Assembly (NCBI GenBank): GCA_002478945.1
Contig: DLKM01000010.1
Span: forward strand, 1 to 64,000
Length of the DNA stretch: 64,000 nucleotides
Reading direction: 5' to 3'
Origin: Christensenella sp. UBA7588
GTDB lineage: Bacteria; Bacillota; Clostridia; Christensenellales; CAG-917
The notes below the pieces were generated by a model. The model was not told the DNA's origin. It made no database searches and was given only the letters and a program-made list of their open reading frames with translations. The translations under genes were made by a program, and so were the position numbers. This document shows positions 37,901-40,636 of this stretch, piece by piece. The number at the start of each line of letters is the position of its first letter. Positions within the stretch are counted from its first letter, which is position 1.

Positions 37901-40478
37901 AAACACCGACCTCACGGTTGCAAACACCGAGGTTAAGTACTCCACGATAACCGATACGCTCGTCGGCACAGACGGTAGCGGTCGCTATATCGACGTAGTG
38001 TACGACAAGGAAAGCGGAATGCCCACCGAGTACGTCTATTACAACCAATACGCATACATCGGCGGAGACAAACTCCCGCACAGAATGAAACTCACGTTTG
38101 CAAGCGGAGACTTCGGTATCTATTACGTAACGTACGACAACGCTCCGACGGCAGAAGATATGAAGAATATCTCCAAGACGCTCGAAGCAACGATGACCGT
38201 CCGCGTATGGAACGTCAATCCGAACGAAGATTCAACGGCGTTCGAGGTTATGCCTTCCTTCGATATGAAGATAAAGGTACGCACCGCAAAGATAACGGCG
38301 TTCAACAGCGATTTGGCGTACGAGAATATGTCGGTTGACGAGTATCGTTACTCCTTCAACCCGTATGCAAGCGAGAACGAGTCCTTGTTCAATACGGCAA
38401 ACTATGCAAACACCTTTACCTACTACGTTGACGGACAATTCATCTCCGCTCAAAACTGGTGGGCAGACGGCAGAACGGTCGACGGCGGCGACTACGTTTA
38501 CACGACGGCGTGGACAAAACGTCACAACAACTACAAGGTGTACACGCTCGGCGCATCGAGAGACGCTGTCGGAGAGTTTGCACAAGACACGGTATTCTAC
38601 ACGGTCAACAAGGGTACAAAGACTTATGCGAGATACCTTGGCGAGATTACTTACGACGCCAACAGCGGAACGTATAAGACTCAAGACAACCAAGACTTGT
38701 ATGTATTCATTTACGTCACGACTCAAACGCTCAACGCAAGTTGGGACGTCTCCTGCGCAGAATACTCCTACAAGGGCGGCAACACGGCTGTTAAAGCAAC
38801 GATAACCAGCGGCATAAACGGCAACACGGCAACGTCGTCCGTCAACGTGACTGTCAACGTCAAGAACGGCAGAAGCGTTACGGCAACGTTCGACGACGCA
38901 ACGGCAGAGGAATTGACGTTCTGGCAAGCAGGAGCAGGCGAGAACGGCGCGTTCGTAATCGACCCGTTCAGAGTGGTTGACGGCGGCGTGTTCGCAAGAG
39001 TCAGCGGATATTCTTACGACCGTTACGAGAGTTCGTCTACCGCAACGAGCGGTTATGTCAAGAACAACCTCGACGGCACTTACAAACTCGTCAAAGACGA
39101 AGCGGGCAACGACAAATACGTCGAATTGACCGCGGCTGAACTTGACAGAGTTTACAAGTACTTCCCGTCTCACATCAACGTAACGATTTCGGGCGGACAA
39201 ACCGTCAACGTACCGGTGGTTTGGGACTTCGGCGGAGTCAACGTAAGCTACGGCGGCGGAACGTACACCGCAAAAGCAATCATCAACTACAACGGCGAGT
39301 ACAACTACCTCGAGAATACAATCGGCGCACAAAGCATTGCATTCACGGTTAAGGTGCTTGACAAGAGCGCGCAAAGCGTAAAAGAAACGAGTGCGCTCAC
39401 GTCGTTGACAGGTTACGTCAAGTCGTCCGGACAGACCTACGTCAATCCGTACAACTATCAAAAACCGACAATGCCCGACACGCTCACGGTTATGGTTATG
39501 ACTTACGGCGCAGACGGTACGCAGGTCGGAGAGGCAGAGCGCACTTACAAGGTCGCAGACAAGACGTTGTCTTGGAGCTTTGATAAGTTCCGCCCGAGCT
39601 ACGAAGGCGGCGTGGTTTATGCGACGGCAAAACTCGTCGACGTAGACGGCAACGTACAGAAATACGACATTCCGTTCCTCGTACAGAGAATGGTAGCAAC
39701 GCAAATCAAGTCTATCGATTCGCTCGGAAACGAGTCCGGTATCTTCAACAGCTCGGTATCCAACGGTAAAGCGACTACGGCGTTTACAATCAATCCGTAT
39801 CAATCCGACAGACTTACGTTGCCGATTGCTTACAACGTAACGTTCGGTATCTACAATCCGAAGTACACGAACGGCAAGGTCGAATGGTCAACGTCCAACC
39901 TGCCCAATTCGTCCAGCACGGTCAGATTCAACTACACGCTCGTATCTATGCCTGCAAATACCTCTTACACGGTAGGCGCATCGGGTATTACGTCGACGAT
40001 TGACGGACAGAGCGCAACAATCAAGCTCGGCACGCAAGAGCGCATCACGGTAGACTTCAAGGTCGCCGCAACCAAGTCGTTCAGCGGCACGCAAAGCGTG
40101 TCCGCAACGACGAGCGGACTTGCGCTCACGCACAACGGCGCGTCCGTAGCGTGGTTCGGCAGAGCGTACGTTTCGGATATGAACGGCAGAGAGATTACCA
40201 ACTACGCCGTGACCATCTCCAAAGCGATTACCTCGAGCAATCCGTTGATTTTGCCGCCGACGTTCGGTGCAAGACGCGTGGTCTACAAACTGTACGCGGC
40301 AGTAGGCACCGTGGTTGACGCAAACGGCAGAGTCGTAACGACACAACAAGCGACGCAAGCGGAAGTTAACAAGTTCGGTTCATCGATAGTGCAACTCGGA
40401 CAAGAGATTCCGCAATATCAAGCGACTTCTGCGTTGGTAACGCTGACGTTTGACGGTAGCTCGTGGAGCGTCGGCTAA
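13959..40478 (+). CDS. Giant repeat lipoprotein, 8,839 residues
   Basis: A single uninterrupted frame of 26,520 bases. I place the start at the ATG at 13959 (GGAGGA five bases upstream) rather than a leaderless ATG 13 codons earlier. Residues 1-24 are a signal peptide with lipobox LVAC, so Cys25 should be lipidated, followed by a Pro/Asp spacer (TPTPDIPVPKPDDN). From about residue 60 to 6,250 come some 14 divergent repeats, each with a beta-rich part, a hallmark [LVI]Y[ILVF][DN] strand, a hydrophobic helical part and an Ala/Ser/Asp linker such as SDAMVADD. Tyrosine-rich inserts interrupt many repeats. The last roughly 2,300 residues are Ig-like beta-sandwiches. There is no catalytic motif, LPXTG, S-layer domain or C-terminal membrane helix. 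Codon use resembles the neighbours, arguing against very recent transfer. Likely a surface adhesin, scaffold or lipid-handling protein; function unknown. Confidence 0.9.
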   Translation: MRMRKIALVLLLVLVSVMLFSLVACDSPSDNVTPTPDIPVPKPDDNIVDDKQYIDSALAWEALKASALNAGAESGKGSRYITADTTFILGFQKDSYDSLVTMRFAGKIDTEAKDGNDDSEILIEFRQFKTAELEGLTLDSETLTSLSKDGTKGKLLFGAYYYEGKLVADMRGIKKGVDVVWTDNIDMGSLVEKFDELLADLDLTHVLFDKLLGYDLGGLIKNLVGMDLVNMTVEQILVNVLMGGSRSRYINYGGEHIVLQIPIDLGVVVGLIPLVQGLIPENITGLVKQILGLDLGKLGSLAGMALYLEADIKDGKLTGLNLSIDTDFNSYGVKEVEERYGKFQNEVGISLGYAKADFSSTSSVKVVETLQNRNKDNVPFSDDETDRSDNFYANVESKSQYSFLTLDAEIKLSLDLKDGKVTVQNVIDSFGTLLSNVLTNNLDPKMLKSLQAMFAKDITIVNQKIELSVALQGEINTKNPSKTRILAEVRGLDGKKRLGAYYDGAKEQVYIDASGVLGENGTKFRVDDINVNELIDELLDKLFATIKGAIDGLASTSAQYEALRESGDIIVVHDAIGSADVDVIGLISTIIDKINVNMDGNIFNIDGIQLALTKDVLDMIFGLVFTGDNAGANIPIDHASLVYENDGGQKEKRLDLDVRLLVPNGDSAINNGLDVALTLGGAVTFGKINDPDYFEDAFVNVQNNEDQYLPILKNGELNADLLHINLSTGLKIDFETLKGTLADLKMDLRDQGLGDSYKGILIDLLIELGNIKGGLRLDLSADIDAAGGIDLNAILKSTAKIVLSKNSGEELLSLYLQDGNLYLDASLINCIRIDKIKLNLADLISKLGLAASSSNDALAAGGESGDNGGSTLDATKIVGFIAGVFQGINIGNNAIEVVIGGGILNEILTMLGINTPATHWYDEANDTYYEIASNPVPDNYNGKYYYYDADSKQYKVANGIDINFENSDIQGGIRIALNDGLNLSELEVGVFLGLGSSLNADLTIVGITAGLSDNCTKYLDESKIPEYLEILNYPYISLDLSLGLDFEADQGTTKMQFGIAGTHWYNEATGEFVEITKATPVPTGYLGKLYYFDQETQKYVVETLNTTDFTFERRMDINYELRVAGQIDLSPIIAYLFGNPEISTKDNATSLLIELTGRKFENDTKVLLGLYYTGSQLYVDASNFGIGKIKTNIDLYDLILNLLAKDSVIGINGNGLVSDALTADDSQPVDAKAKRQLALSIVALLSSDSLKIELAKGLTELVYELIGVDANDITAWIDIAWDELEKHDGKFFRVEGSVNNVNGQTAGKAQIYGETISLRLGNKQGPTHWLGADGVYYDKNEKPVPENYNGKFYYMWFGTPQEYSSEILIDRNGDGNTVSLGKYLQEGNFDDANLFNESGDVTIPNVFAEIKGTISIGADAGNEVWTIGEWIANFLGNDNPALNSFVKDLLLQFQTPIEAGADIGFRIALNARFNPDVAIDLTQNVAYGKILLTTPVQSDANFADYAEIYKLDDEGKKYVLLTDVERTTYTGQAFVKYYKTDGIALTELKSDATFRGEAFIMVGGYAVKINVTNDNADKYKDVTLYSPASFLDIAYILSHSDLAIELYNKDIETVDGMTNAEKLQYVILALRVVYAGEENGKSVSTLYLDLKDDFHLALTNIPLGELLGGLLTPSTDNSATTSADDTTSPDIMGVIGSSLGNLISHIGIGEDGIKVNFAQAMIVTLVNMLAGTQISADDFLNLDSDNSYLSFIWNNDVLGQSGYKLDLKVKASPVSLGITLSDINVELGATDGILPEDFDASVYTSYENLNTLSLNLEIGLDLALKKQTEEIRLEKYLDLLIKDLGLKLGIDFKEDVQYQLGLSLGANLVLNDQNRSRIVLEIKSEKDDKSIISVYVDGGDIYFDFGALGRNPFCIKNTNLSEVVCEYVKKLLGDLNGVIGKGQSDAITASDAAPMSADERMQLILGISEGKMSVLVMQNVIVGLIAALTSGGQSDIDIAQVLEQFDLDLSVDVDFQLKPSLKLDLNLDSNLIGVGLSVRDLAIATGDDSAPRKTIDKKVDDAIATGRFTELNNAHIIAVDLSLIVDFYGSATYTYIDDERELSKVMPSERFILNAHDNRFVQNPDGKYVRQGFTFDKLLDVILGMDGLQSIANTMLPQIRITTDNQEIGFDTVQNAFSVGYLLERLGLSLALTDKMDDGFKLDINAKLNLKAMGLDDLSNVDLGNLELGIGTILKGLEAHVGLDFTYELGDESTAKIDIYLINGVVYIDALGVGGPRIQIDVLDLLDSIGVSFNLSSSSDAMVADDTTGSSVDVMAIVNSLIKKVVVAARPWDVSVPENGNRIDNIGVFFRSNAINDILSMLLKATIDSDQVVLDESGSGIFLYPQTDMFGDDMLALKVKAALANKKDPIKQNNGDEEQQYTVDFTLALNAQVNLESTDDYQSMLDVDECRKFINLNDYVNNILGLISGYGDEVYAVEKEPVTNGVYYVFNEDANGNYILKSGKYRPIKEGEQLDATVKRYSRGYATVGLRFVENADGAYVFDAATGNFRLATEGETSAQRYALEDGNAVYALVYTLDAQGAYAYDKDKDIFVNKADAPAGTTEYYSRTMTAYKVADADGNQVVATSKDVKVYKRAEKEVYQDQNIGLSVSGLIYFNSSSAEIVNAGGLISNLFGDMIINLQTLSAFNAGVGVRVSANVDLAALDLQGLLNGGSIESFIANSDLDKVELAIEFIQVAENGFFAEYENGEQKVLGGLYLNHGTLYLDLTEVVDTAENYSKIDNFVEFAKKVVDKINSIGGGNGQDASAASDEQPNLTLTSAVRDALVLLAYSDTQFQIQLTRALLAFVISAFMPDLGSVDDVFNVFNISLGVDFGKAEYKRIADLPKEEQEKFNNEYRNDRYKYNNDPAAETNYVEITNLDTYYRTEKGEYYAADSCILYTRDEDGRYNVVKTYVPDETYIAPNSEYEKIVSVAYGKYVHKNSNYYGLVSFGGNTQKISLKNYKMYVYDGDTRVQTDTYINDTANDYYTYVLYNGERVKIEKIYKYEYGYVQDVNGEYYRTVELFSSMSQYYLGLDLAIGCVNMGLKLGGLDITIGAGKELLPDYIRDQKAHSYVKGGKEYAYNEDIPQEDVALVEEVKTNPFYDTIITLSFSVELELGITEGTLDFGMILSSIIGNLTGIVVEMPSTTKGYSSAHFRLDVSLMLDIYDLTKSELKLELINVTESGYESLWLGAYYINNTVYLNLEEAFNIQKVAIGGLNIAELLKDYIIDFDTSNYFDYTNKANTSSSGDALVATDVLSGGDDDIDFSNKDLALALLINKDLLTIAIGNMLFETILEYIPEGLLGFDVKELFYEEIQANLKIKLDTANKVNLGVSAAIGLDGERFNAIDADKVTGTQDFNSAKYYFFEKDAEGTFVSGNSDQYFRAIVPGTNVADEVRFARYRVVDYNPVTNEIVVKKVVDNKKGDGSEVLSETTRNIALNDEVRLYEYVAGAEANKSYVSDGAKYDMTLELALDIRDLDIAFTNSRTYVLSGDELAEYTNFDDVDRFTLEETIDISTSFKYGSDIDLSAVLATLLPGLTGEDLLKIKSESDTKGDVDRSLQLVVKADIQVAALLNYFRTELVKYVDDGDQFDGDMDLFVVIDLLKKVIEEVGSSALTDLVANVASFVNLSVVLQTKGGNDTEYHDMLGIYMAGGTFELLTAEDIEDPTSEDYVAPSERYDHYFETKNGSYYLDSDGKYKLIESEQFSGTRYSYDSSYCYSNTQGRYKRVNGGLYVDLSYFNIPSVKVDANEIRKLVTSLFTSATASDAMAAADATADDGKTPTFPLVKDESILEYIRAFAYGLQITSRYIKVLTQPDYINKLLTLLMGEDAIQFEDSEFRNKSAVTLYTDNTRYSYETRKSVIDAFKEKADAIGDTTSPEYVAERKALLEKLSRSKNLFSVEEYKGAGASKQGLYYIDDDGAYVQKSDMATVDRVAYDKLVEAGTKSYYDVTMVRTYIRLLDSDHNVTDNYVLYAEASQSQINNCEKDSTMRTVYGVSVPVLYVNKEGVKADDAKLSVVKPLQSRNAFISIDLFLWDYEVSLSILAPKVGVTKFQYVTGEDAAKAPYFIDNIASGARYINTDEVIYTSVDKEADGLDNWQIDYYDADGNFSQDRYLAAPRYYEYKNNYYVINDKTLYVQTADGPQLAAKDGTFPNFLEEIENGKTYFVSTGFSRTEIQRTFIYKQEKYNTEKKMLLSDLRKQLIASGMSEVEVDAQLKQYNDDPSKFWIKVQQNSSILPPDFTSEEYADYAYKTYVDTEDFYYLSLTLNGNLFIQAGKIYFAYNDYKQVYNSLNNPTDLEAEIDTDVLKKIAYKKHHGDYVQVTDETEIAALKSKGQLYVWVNSALGESYEGINEALGDVLGSLLGNLKGKFQVTEDMSFNIYFTLRLNLEFKLYILPSFGIDIRDLDVAIDVWGEQNDKLENGGYVSSVDRDNKNYSGKLLDGTKPHILGIYYNNNQETGKAGLYLDLEALLGKDAKLYVDMSSYSLEDVVSGLVSSIGNNATDAMTADANTNAYNPDKQGSDAIGAYLNFFTNAIAINVTSGFVKVLLRELLPDNASIADMLPNLKVYIKQNLNPYDLTIGAILFNEQGDIPVVNLGINIQGLNGEQGKSSAIEFGRKEDILARQQGSADIFYYANFYRDNDNTDYDNYYGKNFDEKDYVKLFRGTDGNDYYAKENGGYELTAQGNGLYAVTAKENGGYALYKSGNTNYGPEDRYMRAETVIEEIKESRRYSLGSPYVTEYDSVVYTDINGQYVLVQEKLNNLTSSDYRYLALSKQFAAFNGTLYVLDKDSNYVKVNKSQIQGYTGSGNLQYAKVGTYDANATEIANAVVFEGVTYYPIDKDGNGYTDMYEADGFAEYTTGAKQTRNGEVYVGALYVKNAKGAYVKSGLNAGDTLVSGVTYFYPNAPEKAYKITDDFTNYVKAVDINLKELLDGAKLDIASMLGDLKTAEIGASLSLGMKLSDIINWTYQLTRFIDNESICDYLYFIASSLTDYYSSFTSTIGLDLDVKVYLQTSGLFRMIAGDTTATILDVLEGAKLYLELTYATNYHGATAPKGYLWVEIRNGKLYLNVDVHKIGEIVGWGDFFSYGVIDGLDLSALFASDASSSAMTAADDEENENTGILPANIWNIVNVVLGRLLIANDFITVGLNETILADLIGMLADSDSAVLAGIGQFLPKLYTTNDKDTSGITVNFYGNQPSIDINLGFKVGTTFYQTVEEYNEQYGVGGSRIAQGEGTTWTDKMTTFVKNGENYEIADTFAQTNYVLVSTDEYALVSYAFPLWTGDKYSYDATTGEFVLDNANGVYLKQGDFRIAISLGKIYAKINKDFSVDKDEKMAERDEDGNIVRDSEGNASYGQYVSINNAKLSLDMTIDVSLYGSGDNTDNKNVIDLSKILDLILGLINPNSAISGSTLQVIIKNAIGNDQGPFVKLNLTANVDLENWSVELALRVRRNTVKDGETTLLGLYLVDDNLYVDLQGLLGETAKVCVSGLNLSGKSGLLYGLLGKYIGGAEGASTSDASVADSSDIEKIEQTMRDYAYFMIMVNPQKFLLQINADLINVIYRKIMQIRNLDYSEDLLSDIGDILIRGETRKYVQLTEEEKTTYTGERFRKEGSNYVYDPNGDYKYESGSTSTSINVRFSDGLYFCLDIPAATVSKQITSIKSATSKYGLAESIANNEFGEPILALDLNSLINGGSIDLSSLNLPTIGLSTEINVKMKSDNLKPTDAKYELSLAQWTRDLVANLLDGTSLLGTFKKASSMTAAELAKAGNKTYNYNSSTRSYDLVEDGTGEYRFVMADLNITMASELIELKVKLKANLNLGAIIAYGIGGILYSDIAVEISALNKTFINLYYLGSSKLKQTGPNNTWELTTDDDGVVFSDAIYIDASGLGLGKIKFQGISGLLGAYPYQKVNRDAITSDDAAAKSNASTSDAEALNLAIEIENGSLGITFERAFITTLFGMLNLNLGIELPPIQSVSVELNTSTKGLKSLSIDATLDSVGTGANISVDDLNISFRKEVFDAKSVIESVKTGYAGLTFSKTSGLMSLVQNVIDNLKPGLNINIQNKVWQAVLDGDVAAKNVGSNIVLDGRKVLTYTNLSDTSNDEKNSGEKYNLRFALSSTRATTGLTAIIGGNNAFITNLSLKGALVKIAQSLVSFFDCIDIGSLLGSSPMLALVSGTDGDDANYSYPSTATTANDNNLANVKSGWQDDGSYSYSANLSGLIKSVDLNLFNNYEYWPYFAGAREMSDGAGKISVKVTLDKDAYNELIIMVDCIVMNLMKAIGDDSEPYIADVAKAGKSLKNAAIDGIGTSNEYKNFFNGLDALVQRNATTQEKVNYVDKVARSFPLTLVKWIMNCIALPAIKDTISVSWGTVKNLAGTTLLDLMNLIGGILPIPFASGVIDPSINIYIDLNPNAEEYGCAGKTMQPGIQAIEIMVNGEKTGAGTAMRYNKANGNAASNTTVSSSASNGKDIPSDAWDFFMLRITPYSTTDASYTTGMLTFDDADRASVIGTEKVPTEIVITDPATRTGTAYYKGEEKTIQLRDSYFFNAEYFSQKAVINFALKNGNKIVNNYNPSSPYQDATGAYIVWDAASVDLTAADEADSSGRRFAGYVYGYALNVVLYAIPVYVTNDYEQTDIKAYDYNTKTGKFERKNITLDIDITSATFRSELPNLVQISFARGTYTFGTVITDATGNTMYAVIKDGNGYKQLTGDEVNKDGNKYKIVPAYVAGLVKDGESLQTVKEGDNTYYVMDMTKMPQGRNFPAGTIAWDTEDFEYDWQGSTTWKDGAAVNSIKVGYSYQWGSSNTVKNKLEITAKNYKISRLTAMADKDGNSVNLTSESDKNGNYTTVLNIDALSLTTNDLVGYLNGFNQATVKYVAGANTPKMSLEWDLAALNEALKAIKNADGSIDYYKGLEATVKAKVGGDRFSISSTVTKEGLTTNKTGFVGSETTYEGVYAQEVNVKIVINGSVFSSLNTALTFDAYSAGTITGEAFGAMLDINFAGANSSTKLPVGDKLQIKAPYVKIGDNYVVADGKDGNYKIGANDITFEGYTKEKDYPLFAELTIGTEYSGKQVVYVPIGISTVAPSTYNVNVAHEDTFNPTWYEMDAYKSFDVSFGTTIKHTMYPDWSTVKYYTNARCTTLKNEQNIFSGGTIYAQVSAYVYEQNEDGTPDFDRPLALVDTGSKDEAGNKVFKAQTITLKLNVEQQSIVSVNYFYDAESGKDIYSMTDAEREAIKDKLTNPAYYTGTVFGQTHVIGSEAFGIDPIAFATDSSRYFRTSKWGDVNGTAVLVNLKKGTYSGKRFAITEVENGEYKYDEVNDRYVLASAEDTGVKRYSFAQNDKGDYKYEIAKKSYVKLTDGEKGSSYIAYVQGWTTKIESVGVNGRQTRVYAVIGNNTLVPIEINVPDYSVETVTFTNGTLTQDGDVANELTLTYDVMSGWELPSQATVTTKEGKSAFATTVYWTDYSSASREELRKDENGRPYFVRNYYFFDGLSTRYPQNGSLQAKVYLDNYNTDVTIEPDGQAYTYDVFTPFRFATTATVTKGGNVYTNVPLKWVDSSMPTAEEIRNGRFTRTCYVMAVDDSLEPVYKAVDIVIKNDFSLAGIDGTYLEGNFGISREGASYFSGLPRTSSVLIGERNIPVNLAWSDAYVGSYNGTMTLTVSNDYLTTTVSVSVNVKAESIDSLVDYNGIPFSFDPFWAQGTFFKSGQMKAVRIKGMEDTANVFVTYSLADIDSENLTSDADFYANVTKYFGRKYTIPVTYTYPGGANMITETSEIEVFVGDRTIKYISDYQYRSIIVDTFLHTDANYLERELMVSTFGSWEDVLVYFDWTNVNALIKDRKSNVKNMVTAIVGIESADGQYVYQDIYGTHVDAKGNVVMGDGKKEYVTIDEYLEAMRKVKADFELTNEKRYHIATQQVNVPVTVLDRTIADSELLIENTDLTVANTEVKYSTITDTLVGTDGSGRYIDVVYDKESGMPTEYVYYNQYAYIGGDKLPHRMKLTFASGDFGIYYVTYDNAPTAEDMKNISKTLEATMTVRVWNVNPNEDSTAFEVMPSFDMKIKVRTAKITAFNSDLAYENMSVDEYRYSFNPYASENESLFNTANYANTFTYYVDGQFISAQNWWADGRTVDGGDYVYTTAWTKRHNNYKVYTLGASRDAVGEFAQDTVFYTVNKGTKTYARYLGEITYDANSGTYKTQDNQDLYVFIYVTTQTLNASWDVSCAEYSYKGGNTAVKATITSGINGNTATSSVNVTVNVKNGRSVTATFDDATAEELTFWQAGAGENGAFVIDPFRVVDGGVFARVSGYSYDRYESSSTATSGYVKNNLDGTYKLVKDEAGNDKYVELTAAELDRVYKYFPSHINVTISGGQTVNVPVVWDFGGVNVSYGGGTYTAKAIINYNGEYNYLENTIGAQSIAFTVKVLDKSAQSVKETSALTSLTGYVKSSGQTYVNPYNYQKPTMPDTLTVMVMTYGADGTQVGEAERTYKVADKTLSWSFDKFRPSYEGGVVYATAKLVDVDGNVQKYDIPFLVQRMVATQIKSIDSLGNESGIFNSSVSNGKATTAFTINPYQSDRLTLPIAYNVTFGIYNPKYTNGKVEWSTSNLPNSSSTVRFNYTLVSMPANTSYTVGASGITSTIDGQSATIKLGTQERITVDFKVAATKSFSGTQSVSATTSGLALTHNGASVAWFGRAYVSDMNGREITNYAVTISKAITSSNPLILPPTFGARRVVYKLYAAVGTVVDANGRVVTTQQATQAEVNKFGSSIVQLGQEIPQYQATSALVTLTFDGSSWSVG
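14200..32640 (+). repeat. About 14 tandem divergent protein repeats in the giant lipoprotein
   Basis: The hallmark strand, of type G-x-LY-[ILV]-[DN], recurs near 14452 (degenerate, KLVADM), 15482, 16415, 17485, 18893, 19655, 20752, 22240, 23670, 25272, 27470, 29282, 30497 and 31731. It is preceded by a Leu/Gly-rich strand (LLGLYY, LGAYY) and followed within 20-40 residues by a hydrophobic helix (ADLISKLG, NELIDELLDKL) and a low-complexity linker (NDALAAGG, SDALTADD, SDAMVADD, TDAMTADA, SDASVADS). Spacing varies from about 250 to 730 residues because of inserts. Copies are diverged at the DNA level, so the array is old. Confidence 0.8.
16711..39165 (+). repeat. Scattered tyrosine-rich insert modules in the giant lipoprotein
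   Basis: Short modules rich in Tyr, Asp, Gly and Lys interrupt the repeats and reappear in the Ig-like part. Three related copies begin HW and contain PVPxxYxGKxYY (16711-16838, 17143-17270, 17935-18057). Another type reads KYVLLTDVERTTYTGQAF at about 18508 and KYVQLTEEEKTTYTGERF at about 30860, with a weaker copy near 35960. Dense stretches lie at 21376-21890, 22600-23160, 24150-24480, 25090-25270, 25600-27100, 27950-28850 and 29740-30010, and in the C-terminal half at 35960-36220 and 39010-39165. They slightly recall aromatic cell-wall-binding repeats but do not fit that consensus. Confidence 0.6.
33500..40440 (+). repeat. Ig-like beta-sandwich repeats at the C-terminus of the giant lipoprotein
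   Basis: At least eight divergent copies. Several begin with a hydrophobic-[DN]-P-[FY] motif (FDPF near 37166, FNPY near 38350, IDPF near 38955, VNPY near 39435, INPY near 39785). Most hold a central V-x-W or L-x-W strand (VYWTD near 36470, LKWVD near 36750, LAWSD near 37020, VVWDF near 39220, LSWSF near 39570, VEWST near 39880). Alternating Thr/Val strands (TTTVSVSVNVK, TSSVNVTVNVK) follow. The pattern is that of bacterial Ig-like (Big) domains in surface proteins. Confidence 0.6.
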
Positions 40479-40494
40479 TGCCGTACGAACTATG

Positions 40495-40530
40495 AAAAAA
40501 CGGCTCTGCTTTGCAGGGCCGTTTGTTTTT
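40495..40530 (+). terminator. Terminator of the giant gene
   Basis: A 12-base stem AAACGGCTCTGC / GCAGGGCCGTTT with one G-T pair and a three-T loop, followed by GTTTTT, 20 bases after the stop. Confidence 0.88.
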
Positions 40531-40595
40531 CCGCAGAAACGGAAAATATATAATGACGGTAAACGAATAATTTTTATTGTATTTACGGCAAGGTA

Positions 40596-40604
40596 TGATA
40601 TAAT
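40596..40604 (+). promoter_or_regulatory. Extended -10 promoter of the SPFH gene
   Basis: TGA-TATAAT at 40596-40604. No good -35 box is found at the right distance, as is common with extended -10 promoters. The leader would be about 25 bases. Confidence 0.5.
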
Positions 40605-40636
40605 ATATTAGAAATAAGGTATCTCGGAGGTTCACA

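Noticed and set aside
13959..40478. The giant gene as an NRPS, PKS or other multi-domain enzyme.
   Set aside because: There are no adenylation, ketosynthase, carrier-protein or thioesterase motifs; it is a secreted lipoprotein made of repeats.
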